Source of the DNA: Bacillota bacterium
GTDB taxonomy: Bacteria; Bacillota; Clostridia; Christensenellales; SZUA-584
Direction: 5' to 3'
Assembly (NCBI GenBank): GCA_023391105.1
Contig: JAEWBO010000010.1
Span: forward strand, 37,119 to 101,118
Length of the DNA stretch: 64,000 nucleotides
This document shows positions 39,609 through 48,577 of the stretch, one piece after another (within the stretch, counting starts at the first letter, position 1; each line of letters opens with the position of its first letter). The notes below the pieces were generated by a model, which was given only the letters and a program-made list of their open reading frames with translations, had not been told where the DNA came from and did not search any database. Made by a program: the position numbers and the translations under genes.

Positions 39609-40232
39609 TTACTTAGAGTAATACTCAACGATTAGATGCTCTTCAATAGTTAGGTCAATATCCTCTCTTGCCGGCACAGCGACCACTCTACCTGTCAGAT
39701 TCGCGTTATCCATCGTAAGCCAGCTCGGCATCGGCCGCGCTTCGCTTTCGCGAATCTCTTTGAACTTCTCGGTATCAGCGAGTTGCTTCTTCACTGTGAT
39801 TTCATCGCCAACTTGCACCAAGTAGGATGAAATATCTACTTTCTTTCCGTTTACGAGAATGTGACCATGAAGCACAATCTGACGCGCCTGCGCTCTGGAA
39901 TCACCAAGGCCCAAACGGTAAACCACATTGTCAAGACGCGATTCAAGAAGCTGCAACAGATTTTCACCTGTTTTGCCTTTCATGCGCTCAGCAATACCAT
40001 AATATTTCTCAAACTGCGACTCAAGCATGCCGTAAGCACGTTTTACCTTTTGCTTTTCACGAAGCTGGAGTCCGTATTCAGACACTTTCTTTCTGCTCTT
40101 GCTTTGTACGCCAGGCGCAACAGGGCGCTTCACGTACGAGCATTTTCCCGAATAGCACCGATCGCCTTTTAGGAAGAGCTTGCAGCCTTCCCTGCGGCAA
40201 AGACGGCACACGGAACCTGTATATCTTGCCAT
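39609..40232 (-). CDS. rpsD: Ribosomal protein S4
   Basis: The 207-residue S4 has an N-terminal four-cysteine zinc-binding region (CRLCRREGCKLFLKGDRC, residues 9-26) and the S4 RNA-binding domain (RLDNVVYRLGLGDSRAQARQ, about 93). It is an assembly initiator of the 30S body. In Bacillus rpsD stands alone, whereas here it keeps the clostridial position between rpsK and rpoA. Confidence 0.97.
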   Translation of the reverse strand: MARYTGSVCRLCRREGCKLFLKGDRCYSGKCSYVKRPVAPGVQSKSRKKVSEYGLQLREKQKVKRAYGMLESQFEKYYGIAERMKGKTGENLLQLLESRLDNVVYRLGLGDSRAQARQIVLHGHILVNGKKVDISSYLVQVGDEITVKKQLADTEKFKEIRESEARPMPSWLTMDNANLTGRVVAVPAREDIDLTIEEHLIVEYYSK

Positions 40233-40246
40233 TATCTATCTCCTCC

Positions 40247-40639
40247 TTATACTCTCCTGCGTTTGGGCGGGCGGCATCCGTTATGCGGAATCGGTGTCAC
40301 GTCTTTAATAAGGGACACTTCAAGACCCGCTGTCTGTAAAGCGCGAATTGCCGCTTCTCTGCCAGAGCCGGGGCCTTTCACAAATACATCCACATACCGT
40401 AGACCATGTTCCATCGCAGCCGTCGCCGCCTTTTCAGCCGCAACCTGAGCAGCAAAAGGAGTGCTCTTTCTTGAGCCCCTAAAGCCCATACCGCCGGCAC
40501 TTGCCCACGAGAGCGTGTTGCCGCCGACATCGGTCATTGTGACGAGCGTATTGTTGAAGGAAGCACGGATATGTGCCTGACCGCGCTCGATGTTCTTCTT
40601 TTCTCTGCGCTTTCTCGCAACTTTCTTTGGCTTAGCCAT
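40247..40639 (-). CDS. rpsK: Ribosomal protein S11
   Basis: The 130-residue S11 of the 30S platform shows SFNNTLVTMTDVGGNTLSWA (about 29-48), GSRKSTPFAAQVAAEKAA and the C-terminal TPIPHNGCRPPKRRRV. The length and order (rpsM, rpsK, rpsD) are standard; it starts 9 bases after rpsM. Confidence 0.98.
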   Translation of the reverse strand: MAKPKKVARKRREKKNIERGQAHIRASFNNTLVTMTDVGGNTLSWASAGGMGFRGSRKSTPFAAQVAAEKAATAAMEHGLRYVDVFVKGPGSGREAAIRALQTAGLEVSLIKDVTPIPHNGCRPPKRRRV

Positions 40640-40648
40640 TGACTATCC

Positions 40649-41017
40649 TCACTTTCTCTTTGCGCTCGCGGTCCGTTTCGGACCTTTTCTTGTGCGCGCA
40701 TTCTGTTTGGAGCTCTGTCCTCTTACCGGCAGACCCCTGCGGTGGCGAATGCCCCTGTAGCAGCCGATTTCCATCAGACGCTTGATGCTCATTGTCACAT
40801 CACGTCTCAAATCGCCTTCTACTTTCAGGTTCTTGTCGATATATTCTCTTAACTTGCTGACATCCGATTCGGACAAGTCTTTGATCCGAATATTGGGGTC
40901 AACGCCTGTCGCCGCTAAAATATCATGGGATGTCTTAAGCCCGATACCATATATATAGGTCAGGCCGATTTCCACCCTTTTGTCCTTTGGCAGGTCAACA
41001 CCTGATATACGTGCCAC
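40649..41017 (-). CDS. rpsM: Ribosomal protein S13
   Basis: The 122-residue S13 of the 30S head contacts the P-site tRNA. It has MARISGVDLPKDKRVEIGLT at the start, the helix-two-turn-helix region YGIGLKTSHDILAATGVDPN, and the basic tail GQSSKQNARTRKGPKRTASA. Translation starts at GTG. It follows rpmJ by 79 bases. Confidence 0.98.
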   Translation of the reverse strand: MARISGVDLPKDKRVEIGLTYIYGIGLKTSHDILAATGVDPNIRIKDLSESDVSKLREYIDKNLKVEGDLRRDVTMSIKRLMEIGCYRGIRHRRGLPVRGQSSKQNARTRKGPKRTASAKRK

Positions 41018-41096
41018 TAAATTACACCTCCGAAATTTGTTATATAGAAGCCATACGGATCGAGGTTATGCCCTCGCAGCCGCTCCGTACAAACAT

Positions 41097-41210
41097 TCAT
41101 CCTTGCGTTTGCTTGTGCTTTGGGTTCACACAGATCACCATGACTTTACCCTTGCGCTTGATGACCTTACACTTTTCACATATCGGTTTCACCGACGGTC
41201 TGACTTTCAT
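41097..41210 (-). CDS. rpmJ: Ribosomal protein L36 (zinc-ribbon form)
   Basis: The 37-residue protein reads MKVRPSVKPICEKCKVIKRK, then GKVMVICVNPKHKQTQG and TGA. It keeps the zinc ligands of the C-type L36 (CEKC, Cys27, His32). It starts 7 bases after AAAGGAGG. It binds 23S rRNA near the base of the L7/L12 stalk and is located as usual between infA and rpsM. Confidence 0.97.
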   Translation of the reverse strand: MKVRPSVKPICEKCKVIKRKGKVMVICVNPKHKQTQG

Positions 41211-41230
41211 TACTTTTTCCTCCTTTGATG

Positions 41231-41452
41231 TTAGCCCTTACCGCGCCATGTTATACGTCCACGCGTCAAGTCGTAAGGCGATATTTCTACAGTCACTTTA
41301 TCACCGGGCAGTATACGGATATAATGCATCCTCAGCTTTCCCGATATATGCGCCAAGACCTTGTGGCCGTTTTCCAGCTCGACTTCGAACACTGCGTTCG
41401 GGAAGGCCTCCGTCACCCTGCCTTCCATCTCTATGACGTCGCTCTTAGACAA
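41231..41452 (-). CDS. infA: Translation initiation factor IF-1
   Basis: The 73-residue OB-fold protein (SKSDVIEMEGRVTEAFPNAV at the start, MHYIRILPGDKVTVEISPYD near the end) occupies the ribosomal A site during initiation. Alignment with the family places the start at the TTG at 41452, 7 bases after AAGGGGG; earlier in-frame codons would add an unusual 13-residue leader. It lies between the KOW gene and rpmJ. Confidence 0.96.
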   Translation of the reverse strand: MSKSDVIEMEGRVTEAFPNAVFEVELENGHKVLAHISGKLRMHYIRILPGDKVTVEISPYDLTRGRITWRGKG

Positions 41453-41466
41453 ATCGTATCCCCCTT

Positions 41467-41751
41467 CTAAGCATCGCTCTCGCTCTTGCACGATCGTATC
41501 GCGCTGCGTATTTCTGCATCAAATACTCTTGCGCCCCCTTTCAGCTTGGCCGCAATCCCGTCAAGCACATGAGGACAGAGCTTTAAATGCCGAAGCTTTT
41601 TCTTCTTGGGACGATCTTTCGTTCTTAAGTCGCCATCGACAATATATACATAATTGTCGTCTATGATGTCCGCAATGACGAAATACCTGTCTTTATCGCG
41701 GCCGGCGATTGATACGGCAACCCTTCCAATTTCTACGGAATACTCAACCAT
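41467..41751 (-). CDS. KOW domain RNA-binding protein (L14e-like)
   Basis: The 94-residue protein begins with a KOW-type motif (EIGRVAVSIAGRDKDRYFVI) and continues with IIDDNYVYIVDGDLRTKDRP and a basic stretch KKKKLRHLKL. Small proteins of this kind are regularly found between map and infA in Clostridia and resemble archaeal/eukaryotic L14e. They are thought to bind rRNA, but their role is not established. It starts 11 bases after map. Confidence 0.9.
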   Translation of the reverse strand: MVEYSVEIGRVAVSIAGRDKDRYFVIADIIDDNYVYIVDGDLRTKDRPKKKKLRHLKLCPHVLDGIAAKLKGGARVFDAEIRSAIRSCKSESDA

Positions 41752-41762
41752 ATCATATCCTC

Positions 41763-42509
41763 CTACGCCTGAGTGAGGATCAAAGGTCCGTTGTCCATCA
41801 GCGCCACCGTATGTTCATAATGCGCCGACAGGCTGCCATCCTTTGTACGCACCGTCCAGCCATCCGGCATGGTCACGGTCTCCTTGCCGCCGTAGTTGAT
41901 CATAGGCTCTATCGCGAGCACCATGCCCACCCGAAGCTTCGGGCCGCGGCTGCCGCTCACGAAATTCGGCACATTGGGTTCTTCATGCATGTCTCGCCCA
42001 ATGCCATGCCCCACCAGCTCTCTCACCACCGAAAATCCGGCGGCTTCGGCTGTATTTTGTACAGCGGCCGATATGCTTTGCAGCCGGTCACCGTTTACAA
42101 ATGCGTTCATTCCGGCGTAAAACGCCTTCTTGGTTATCTCGATAAGCCGCAGCGCTTCGCTGCTTACCTTTCCGACTGCGTATGTCTTCGCACTGTCTCC
42201 GTGGTAGCCTTTGTATTTGGCACCCAGATCAATGCTGACGATGTCGCCGCTTTGGATCACTCTCTCCGATGGTATGCCATGCACGATCTCATCATTGATC
42301 GATGCGCATATCGACCCCGGATAACCGTGAAACCCAAGGAAAGATGGCTCTGCGCCCTGCTTTTGGATATATCGTTTTGCTATGGCGTCCAGCTCCAGCG
42401 TTGTTATTCCGGGCTTTATCGCCTCTCCCACCAGCTTTAGCGCCTCCGCCGTTATTCTGCCTGCGTCACGCATGAATTCAATTTCTCTGGGAGATTTCAA
42501 TGTGATCAT
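41763..42509 (-). CDS. map: Methionine aminopeptidase, type I
   Basis: Map removes the N-terminal methionine from nascent proteins. The 248-residue pita-bread enzyme shows the metal ligands in DLGAKYKGYHGDSAKTYAVG (two Asp), HGIGRDMHEEPNVPNF (His), LAIEPMI (Glu) and YEHTVALMD (Glu). It overlaps the end of adk by 4 bases. Confidence 0.97.
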   Translation of the reverse strand: MITLKSPREIEFMRDAGRITAEALKLVGEAIKPGITTLELDAIAKRYIQKQGAEPSFLGFHGYPGSICASINDEIVHGIPSERVIQSGDIVSIDLGAKYKGYHGDSAKTYAVGKVSSEALRLIEITKKAFYAGMNAFVNGDRLQSISAAVQNTAEAAGFSVVRELVGHGIGRDMHEEPNVPNFVSGSRGPKLRVGMVLAIEPMINYGGKETVTMPDGWTVRTKDGSLSAHYEHTVALMDNGPLILTQA

Positions 42510-43132
42510 TTCTGCTCCAGCACATCCAATATCGCTTCGGTGATATCATCGATTCCACCGCTGCCCACCACATCGTGCAGTATACCAAGATCCGTATAAT
42601 ACTCGATCAGCGGCTGAGTCTTCTGCTTGTAAACGCTTAGCCTTTGTTTGACGATTTCTTCTTTGTCATCGTCACGCACAAACAGCTTGCCGCCGCATTT
42701 GGGGCAGCGTTTGGGGTCTTCCAGCATCGATTCATGATATGTGGCACCGCAGGCGTCGCATATACGTCTTCCGCATATGCGGTGTATCAGCTTGTCATCC
42801 GGCACGTTGATGTTGATCACGGCGTCGAGCTTGGCAAATGTGCCGAGCGCTTCTGCCTGCTCACGTGTCCGCGGGAACCCGTCTAGCAGAAACCCGTCTG
42901 CCGCATCCGGCTTGCCGGTGCGTTCTTTGACCATGTCAATGATCACCTGATCCGGCACAAGCTCACCCGCATCAATATATGATTTTGCTTGTTTCCCAAG
43001 CTCTGTACCGCCCTTAATCTCTTCGCGCAGCATATCGCCTGTGGAAATATGAGGAATACTATATTTTACTGCTATCCGAACCGCTTGCGTGCCTTTGCCT
43101 GCACCCGGCGGTCCCACAAACATCAGTCTCAT
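42506..43132 (-). CDS. adk: Adenylate kinase (zinc-lid form)
   Basis: Adk converts ATP and AMP to two ADP. The 208-residue protein has P-loop GPPGAGKGTQ (about 7-16), the DGFPRTREQAEAL segment and a four-cysteine zinc lid (CDACGATYHESMLEDPKRCP and CGGKL). It stands between secY and map as is normal in the spc operon of Firmicutes, 10 bases after secY. Confidence 0.97.
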   Translation of the reverse strand: MRLMFVGPPGAGKGTQAVRIAVKYSIPHISTGDMLREEIKGGTELGKQAKSYIDAGELVPDQVIIDMVKERTGKPDAADGFLLDGFPRTREQAEALGTFAKLDAVININVPDDKLIHRICGRRICDACGATYHESMLEDPKRCPKCGGKLFVRDDDKEEIVKQRLSVYKQKTQPLIEYYTDLGILHDVVGSGGIDDITEAILDVLEQK

Positions 43133-43142
43133 TATCTACCTC

Positions 43143-44411
43143 TTACTTTAAGAACCCTTTATAATGACGCATCATCATATGTGATTCTAGCTGTCTTGTC
43201 GTTTCGAGAGACACGCTGACCATAATGAGAAGGCCTGTCGCGCCGAACGGTGAGTTGAAGCCTGAGAATGCTGCAATCATTGTGGGCACAGTGGCCACCA
43301 ACGCGAGGAATATCGCTCCGAACAGCGTCACGCGAACAAGTATCTTCTGCAGATAGTCCGATGTCGGCTTTCCGGCACGTATACCGGGGATAAACCCGCC
43401 GTTTTGCTGAAGGTTCTTCGATACATCCATAGGATTGAATGTCGCCTGTGCATAGAAGAATGTAAAGAAGAATATAAGCAGTGCAAACAGCACAAGGTAA
43501 AGCGGCTTGTCTGCGTCCATCACGGCTTTATAGGATGCCTGAGCCTCAGCCGATGAAAAAAATCCCATGATAATAGTGGGGAACTGCACAAGTGTCATCG
43601 CAAAGATCAGCGGCAGTACGCCCGACGAATTGATCTTCATCGGTATATGGGTGGACTGTCCGCCGTAGATTTTGCGGCCAACCACACGCTTGGCATACTG
43701 CACCGGTATACGCCTTTCACCCATATCGATGAACGTGATACCCGTCACGATGGCCAACGATGCCACTATCACGATAATCAGTGTGACCACCGACGCCGCA
43801 CCAATCACAACGTTTCCTACATATGTAACCGCTGCACTGGGCAAAGCGGATACGATACCGACGAAGATCAGCAGCGAAATACCGTTACCCACGCCGTTTT
43901 CCGTGATATGCTCACCAATCCACATAATCAGCGCCGTACCTGCCGTGAGACAAAGCACGATGGTGATATAATTGAGGATAACCGGCGTTCCTGTGTTCAG
44001 TATTGCACCTTTGCCAAATAACGTCAGCATACCGATCGCCTGAATAAGGCCAAGCCCTACACCCGCATAACGTGTGATCGATGCAATTTTTTTACGGCCC
44101 TCGGGGCCTTCCTTAGACATCCGCTCCAAAGGCGGTAACGCCATCGTCAGCAGGTTCATAATGATAGAAGCCGTGACGTAAGGTATGATACCCAATGCAA
44201 ACAGTGAGAAATTGGATAACCCGCCACCCGCAAAGAGGTTAACGAAACCACCAAATGCACTTCCTTGCACCTGACTTGCTACATATGTCGCATCGACGCC
44301 CGGAACCGGCACGTGAGAACCGATTCTGTAGACGATCAGCATCATGATCGTATAGAGCATCTTTTTCCTGATATCAGGAACCTTCCATGCGTTTCGGAGC
44401 GTACTAAACAT
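43143..44411 (-). CDS. secY: Protein translocase subunit SecY
   Basis: SecY is the channel of the Sec translocon in the cell membrane. The 422-residue protein has ten transmembrane segments. Its plug/TM2 region is GSAFGGFVNLFAGGGLSNFS (about 50-69), and the cytoplasmic C5/C6 loops include MDVSKNLQQNGGFIPGIRAG. It overlaps the rplO stop by one base (TAATG). Confidence 0.98.
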   Translation of the reverse strand: MFSTLRNAWKVPDIRKKMLYTIMMLIVYRIGSHVPVPGVDATYVASQVQGSAFGGFVNLFAGGGLSNFSLFALGIIPYVTASIIMNLLTMALPPLERMSKEGPEGRKKIASITRYAGVGLGLIQAIGMLTLFGKGAILNTGTPVILNYITIVLCLTAGTALIMWIGEHITENGVGNGISLLIFVGIVSALPSAAVTYVGNVVIGAASVVTLIIVIVASLAIVTGITFIDMGERRIPVQYAKRVVGRKIYGGQSTHIPMKINSSGVLPLIFAMTLVQFPTIIMGFFSSAEAQASYKAVMDADKPLYLVLFALLIFFFTFFYAQATFNPMDVSKNLQQNGGFIPGIRAGKPTSDYLQKILVRVTLFGAIFLALVATVPTMIAAFSGFNSPFGATGLLIMVSVSLETTRQLESHMMMRHYKGFLK

Positions 44412-44854
44412 TACTTAATCACCTCTGCCGTTCCTCCGGCAGCGGCAATTTTCTCCGCAGCCGTCTGAGTGAACTTAGCCGCTTTGACGGTAAGTTTTTT
44501 GGTTATTTCTCCATTGCCAAGCACTTTTAAGCCGTCATATGTTTTTCTGATGATTCTTTTTTCTTTTAAAAGCTCTACAGTCACTTCCGCGCCGTCTTCG
44601 AAGCTGTTAAGCTCGCTGACATTCACGGTTGCATATTCTTTGGCGAATATGTTTGTAAAGCCTCTTTTGGGCAGCCGTCTGCTAAGCGGCATCTGGCCGC
44701 CTTCAAACCCGGGGCGAACACCGCCGCCGCTTCTGCTCTTCTGGCCGTCCTGGCCGCGCGCAGACGTCTTGCCGAGGCCGGAACCGATACCTCTGCCCAC
44801 ACGCTTCTTTTTCTTTTTGGAGCCCGGAGCCGGCTTTAATTCGTAGATATTCAC
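44411..44854 (-). CDS. rplO: Ribosomal protein L15
   Basis: The 147-residue L15 has the basic, glycine-rich N-terminal extension (KPAPGSKKKKKRVGRGIGSG and GKTSARGQDGQKSRSGGG) that runs into the 50S interior, and a globular C-terminal domain. It lies between rpmD and secY. Confidence 0.97.
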   Translation of the reverse strand: MNIYELKPAPGSKKKKKRVGRGIGSGLGKTSARGQDGQKSRSGGGVRPGFEGGQMPLSRRLPKRGFTNIFAKEYATVNVSELNSFEDGAEVTVELLKEKRIIRKTYDGLKVLGNGEITKKLTVKAAKFTQTAAEKIAAAGGTAEVIK

Positions 44855-44867
44855 TCGTCCTGCCTCC

Positions 44868-45059
44868 TTATGCGTCTAGCACCTTAACCAGGTGCGTCAC
44901 TTTATTAATCATTCCGCGGATACATGCGTTATCGTCATGCTCCACGATTGCGTTCATCTTTTTCAGACCAAGAGCTTCCAGCGTCGCTTTCTGATCTTTT
45001 GAATAGCCGATCGCGCTTTTCACGAGCTGAACCTTAATCTTTGCCGCTTTCTTTGCCAT
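44868..45059 (-). CDS. rpmD: Ribosomal protein L30
   Basis: The 63-residue L30 (KIKVQLVKSAIGYSKDQKAT; NACIRGMINKVTHLVKVLDA) has the compact ferredoxin-like fold of the family. It is placed between rpsE and rplO and starts 14 bases after rpsE. Confidence 0.97.
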   Translation of the reverse strand: MAKKAAKIKVQLVKSAIGYSKDQKATLEALGLKKMNAIVEHDDNACIRGMINKVTHLVKVLDA

Positions 45060-45073
45060 GATTTCTGGCCTCC

Positions 45074-45640
45074 TTATTTAAGCTGATCGACACTGATACC
45101 GCGAAGCCTTGCATACTCCTCCGCCGTCTTAAGCGCCTTTAAGCCTTCGAGCGTGGCCTTCACACAGTTGACCGGCGTGTTGGAGCCTTGTGACTTGGTC
45201 TTGATGTCTTTCACGCCTGCCAGCTCGAGCACCGCTCTGGCCGGTCCGCCCGCGATAACACCGGTACCTTCTGATGCCGGGAATAACAGCACACGGCCTC
45301 TTCCGAATATACCGACCACCTCGTGGGGAATCGTCGTTCCCACCAGGGGAACCTGTATCAGGCTGCGTTTGGCTTTCTGCACCGCCTTGGAAATCGCGTC
45401 GGGAATTTCCGCCGCTTTGCCAAGACCCGCACCTACACGGCCTTTTTCATCACCGACAACGACCAACGCCGTAAATCTGAAGTTACGGCCGCCCTTGACA
45501 ACCTTTGCAACACGGTTGACATAAACGAGCTTTTCCTTGAACTCCTGATCTTCTTCTCTCTTGAAGTTCTTGCGGCCGCCGCGCGGTGAGCCTTTATCGT
45601 TCTTTCTGTCGCCTTTTGGGAATGAATCGTTCCTTTGCAC
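45074..45640 (-). CDS. rpsE: Ribosomal protein S5
   Basis: The 188-residue S5 has the RNA-binding and S5 C-terminal domains (LVYVNRVAKVVKGGRNFRFT, about 37-56; FGRGRVLLFPASEGTGVIAG). It has a slightly long, charged N-terminal tail (about 35 residues rich in Lys, Arg, Gly and Asp). It starts at GTG after AGGAGG and contributes to decoding accuracy in the 30S body. Confidence 0.97.
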   Translation of the reverse strand: MQRNDSFPKGDRKNDKGSPRGGRKNFKREEDQEFKEKLVYVNRVAKVVKGGRNFRFTALVVVGDEKGRVGAGLGKAAEIPDAISKAVQKAKRSLIQVPLVGTTIPHEVVGIFGRGRVLLFPASEGTGVIAGGPARAVLELAGVKDIKTKSQGSNTPVNCVKATLEGLKALKTAEEYARLRGISVDQLK

Positions 45641-45655
45641 CAGATAAACCTCCTT

Positions 45656-46024
45656 TTAAAACTTGAGTCCGGCTTCTCTGGCGCCTTCTGCCAGCTGCTC
45701 AACTCTGCCCATATAGATATAACCGCCACGGTCGAATACAACCTGTTCAATGCCGCCCGCGAGCGCTTTTCTGCCAATGGCCATACCAACGATCTTGGCC
45801 GCTTCCTTCTTGGTCTTGCCTTCAATATCCTTTTTTATATCGCTGCTCAGTGTAGAGGCACTTGCCAGCGTCACACCCTTCACATCATCAATGATCTGAG
45901 CATAGATGTGGGTTGTGCTGCGAAACACGTTGAGCCTCGGCCTTTGCGCCGTACCGGAAATCTTGTTGCGTACCCTTAAGTGGCGCGCCTGCCTGACAGC
46001 ATTTTTATCAACCTTGTTTATCAC
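45656..46024 (-). CDS. rplR: Ribosomal protein L18
   Basis: The 122-residue L18 carries 5S rRNA into the 50S subunit. It shows RKKISGTAQRPRLN-like RNRISGTAQRPRLNVFRST at about 20-38 and the end VFDRGGYIYMGRVEQLAEGA. It lies 15 bases after rplF. The N-terminal MINKVDKNAVRQARHLRVRN is typical for the family. Confidence 0.97.
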   Translation of the reverse strand: MINKVDKNAVRQARHLRVRNKISGTAQRPRLNVFRSTTHIYAQIIDDVKGVTLASASTLSSDIKKDIEGKTKKEAAKIVGMAIGRKALAGGIEQVVFDRGGYIYMGRVEQLAEGAREAGLKF

Positions 46025-46039
46025 TTTTAAGCCACCTCT

Positions 46040-46579
46040 CTACATTCCGGTCTTGCCGACTTTGCGCAGTACTTCTTCGCCCTGATACCGTATGCCCTTG
46101 CCCTTATACGGTTCGGGAGGACGGATATCGCGAATATCTGCTGCAAACTGGCCGACAATCTGTTTGGATATGCCGGAAACTTTGATGATGTTGGTTCCTT
46201 CCACATCCAGTGTGATACCCTTTGCCTCAGGCACTTCAACCGGGTGGGAATAACCCACGTTCAACACAATCTTGTTGCCGCTCTTTTGCACTCTGTAACC
46301 CACGCCCACAACCTCAAGTGTTTTAGTAAACCCATCCGTGAGACCTGTGACCATGTTGGCGATGATTGCGCGGGAGAGGCCGTGCATCGCCCTGGCTGTT
46401 TTATCATCCGAGCTGCGCTTCACATTCATCACGCCGTCTTCCACGCTGACTTCGATTTCAGACGGTATCTTTTCAGTAAGCTCGCCCTTTTTGCTTGTGA
46501 CCTTAACGACATTACCCTCTTCGACTGTCACCGTGACACCCGTGGGAATCGTTATAGGCATTCTACCGATTCTCGACAT
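46040..46579 (-). CDS. rplF: Ribosomal protein L6
   Basis: The 179-residue L6 has two similar alpha/beta domains (MSRIGRMPITIPTGVTVTVE at the start and the conserved IRDIRPPEPYKGKGIRYQGE near the C-terminus) and sits near the factor-binding site of the 50S subunit. It follows rpsH by 63 bases. Confidence 0.98.
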   Translation of the reverse strand: MSRIGRMPITIPTGVTVTVEEGNVVKVTSKKGELTEKIPSEIEVSVEDGVMNVKRSSDDKTARAMHGLSRAIIANMVTGLTDGFTKTLEVVGVGYRVQKSGNKIVLNVGYSHPVEVPEAKGITLDVEGTNIIKVSGISKQIVGQFAADIRDIRPPEPYKGKGIRYQGEEVLRKVGKTGM

Positions 46580-46642
46580 TTTTATCTCCTCCGCAAAAGC
46601 GTAATTTTCAATGCTGCGATCAGCCGACGCTTTAAACGTGTG

Positions 46643-47041
46643 TTACCACACGTAAGCGAGAACCTCTCCGCCCACGCCGTTTTCTCTCGCATCACGGTCA
46701 GTCATGACGCCTTTAGACGTGGATATGATGGCTATGCCAAGGCCGCCGAGCACTTTGGGAAGTTCGTCCTTGTTGGCATAAACCCTCAGGCCCGGTTTGC
46801 TGATCCTCTTGAGCCCATTAACAATGGACATATCTTTATCGCCGTATTTTAACGTGATGCGGATAACGCCCTGCGGGCCCTCATCTTTATACTCATACCC
46901 CTTTATGAAGCCTTCCTTCAGCAGAATACCGGCAATTGCCTTCTTCATCTTGGAAGCGGGCATATCGATCACTTCGTGTTTTGCTCCAATCGCATTACGG
47001 ATACGTGTAAGCATATCCGCCACAGGATCTGTTACTGGCAT
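46643..47041 (-). CDS. rpsH: Ribosomal protein S8
   Basis: The 132-residue S8 has TDPVADMLTRIRNAIGAKHE at the N-terminus and the C-terminal STSKGVMTDRDARENGVGGE; the usual final VW is present. S8 binds the central domain of 16S rRNA and in many bacteria represses the spc operon. It lies 35 bases after rpsZ. Confidence 0.98.
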   Translation of the reverse strand: MPVTDPVADMLTRIRNAIGAKHEVIDMPASKMKKAIAGILLKEGFIKGYEYKDEGPQGVIRITLKYGDKDMSIVNGLKRISKPGLRVYANKDELPKVLGGLGIAIISTSKGVMTDRDARENGVGGEVLAYVW

Positions 47042-47076
47042 GTCAAATTCCTCCTTGTTTTATCGAACACAAAAGC

Positions 47077-47262
47077 CTACCAGCTCGCTTTTCTTACGCC
47101 GGGTATCTCGCCTTTGTAGGCAAGCTCCCTAAAACAGATACGACAAATGCCATATTTGCGAAGCACCGCATGCGGACGTCCGCAAATGCTGCAACGGGTA
47201 TAGTTTCTCGTAGAAAATTTCGAGCCTCTCTGCTGTTTGTTTATCATCGACTTTTTAGCCAC
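47077..47262 (-). CDS. rpsZ: Ribosomal protein S14, zinc-binding type Z
   Basis: The 61-residue short S14 has two CxxC pairs (CSICGRPHAVLRKYGICRIC, residues 24-43). This is the zinc-dependent form used constitutively in Firmicutes. It lies between rplE and rpsH and starts 24 bases after rplE. Confidence 0.97.
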   Translation of the reverse strand: MAKKSMINKQQRGSKFSTRNYTRCSICGRPHAVLRKYGICRICFRELAYKGEIPGVRKASW

Positions 47263-47286
47263 TTGGTTTTCCTCCCACTTATCTCG

Positions 47287-47826
47287 TTAGCGCTTAAAAG
47301 GCATGCCGAGCAGCGTTAACAGCTCTCTGGCTTCCTCATCCGTTTTCGCTGTTGTGACCATCACAATATCCATACCGCGAATCTTGTCCACGTTGTCGTA
47401 GACGATCTCGGGGAAAACAAGCTGTTCCTTAAGACCCAGCGCAAAATTGCCACGTCCGTCAAACGACGATGATGGGATACCCCGGAAGTCTCTGACACGC
47501 GGTAGCGCAACGCTCATAAGCCTGTCTGCAAATTCATACATACGTGCGCCGCGCAGTGTCACCTTCGCGCCAATTTTCATACCTTCACGCAGTTTGAAGT
47601 TCGCCACGCTCTTTTTGGCTTTTGTGACCACCGGTTTTTGGCCCGCAATGATCATAAGCTCGTTCACCGCTGCATCCATACCTTTGGGATTGTCTTTTGT
47701 ATCACCAAGTCCCATGTTGATGACGATCTTCTCAAGCTTGGGAACCTGCATCACGTTCTTATAGCCGAACTTTTTCATCATGGCGGGCATGGCCTCGCTT
47801 AAGTACGTATCCTTTAACCTAGGCAT
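47287..47826 (-). CDS. rplE: Ribosomal protein L5
   Basis: The 179-residue L5 has MQVPKLEKIVINMGLGDTKD (about 26-45) and the C-terminal FPEIVYDNVDKIRGMDIVMV. It binds 5S rRNA together with L18 and contacts the 30S head and P-site tRNA. Standard position after rplX. Confidence 0.98.
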   Translation of the reverse strand: MPRLKDTYLSEAMPAMMKKFGYKNVMQVPKLEKIVINMGLGDTKDNPKGMDAAVNELMIIAGQKPVVTKAKKSVANFKLREGMKIGAKVTLRGARMYEFADRLMSVALPRVRDFRGIPSSSFDGRGNFALGLKEQLVFPEIVYDNVDKIRGMDIVMVTTAKTDEEARELLTLLGMPFKR

Positions 47827-47840
47827 TTCCTATTCCTCCC

Positions 47841-48164
47841 TTACTTGTCGAACGTCTCGCCGCATTTTTTGCACACGCGAACCTTGCTTCCGTCTTCTAA
47901 AAGCTTAAAAGCAATACGCGTGGCTTTGCCGCATTTTCCGCAGACAAGCATGACCTTGCTGGCATAAATCGGCGCTTCCTGATGTATGATGCCGCCGGGC
48001 TTTCCCTGTCCTTTTGGCTTCTCGTGCTTCGTCGCCATATTGACTTTTTCGATGACAACTTTGCTGGTCTTAGGCTCGGCAACAAGCACCTTGCCCTTCT
48101 TGCCTTTGTCCTTCCCGGAGATCACAACAACCTTGTCATCTTTCTTTATATGCATTCTTGCCAT
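47841..48164 (-). CDS. rplX: Ribosomal protein L24
   Basis: The 107-residue L24 has an N-terminal KOW motif (KKDDKVVVISGKDKGKKGKV) and a C-terminal zinc-ribbon-like part with CGKCGKATRIAFKLLEDGSK and CKKCGE. It starts 15 bases after rplN and is an initiator of 50S assembly. Confidence 0.97.
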   Translation of the reverse strand: MARMHIKKDDKVVVISGKDKGKKGKVLVAEPKTSKVVIEKVNMATKHEKPKGQGKPGGIIHQEAPIYASKVMLVCGKCGKATRIAFKLLEDGSKVRVCKKCGETFDK

Positions 48165-48179
48165 GTCAATCCTGCCTTC

Positions 48180-48548
48180 CTATAATACCTCGGGCGCTAG
48201 AGAAACGATCTTCATGTATTCCTTCTCTCTCAGTTCCCGCGCAACAGGTCCGAATATGCGCGTGCCCTTGGGCTGCTTCTGATTATCAATAATCACTGCC
48301 GCATTATCATCGAACCGAATATAAGATCCGTCTTTACGGCGAACGCCATAGACGCTGCGCACAACGACGGCCTTAACGACGTCTTTCTTCTTGACAACTC
48401 CGCCAGGAGTCGCAGTTTTTACAGATGCTACGATCACATCGCCAATATTGGCTGTGACCCTTTTTGAGCCGCCGAGAACCTTGATGCACATAATCTCTTT
48501 GGCACCTGAATTATCCGCCACTTTCAGGCGTGTTTGGGCTTGAATCAT
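48180..48548 (-). CDS. rplN: Ribosomal protein L14
   Basis: The 122-residue L14 has the signature MIQAQTRLKVADNSGAKEIM and GVVKKKDVVKAVVVRSVYGV. It forms part of the subunit interface. Standard position between rpsQ and rplX. Confidence 0.98.
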   Translation of the reverse strand: MIQAQTRLKVADNSGAKEIMCIKVLGGSKRVTANIGDVIVASVKTATPGGVVKKKDVVKAVVVRSVYGVRRKDGSYIRFDDNAAVIIDNQKQPKGTRIFGPVARELREKEYMKIVSLAPEVL

Positions 48549-48577
48549 TTTCTAACGCCTCCCTTTATACTCGCTGG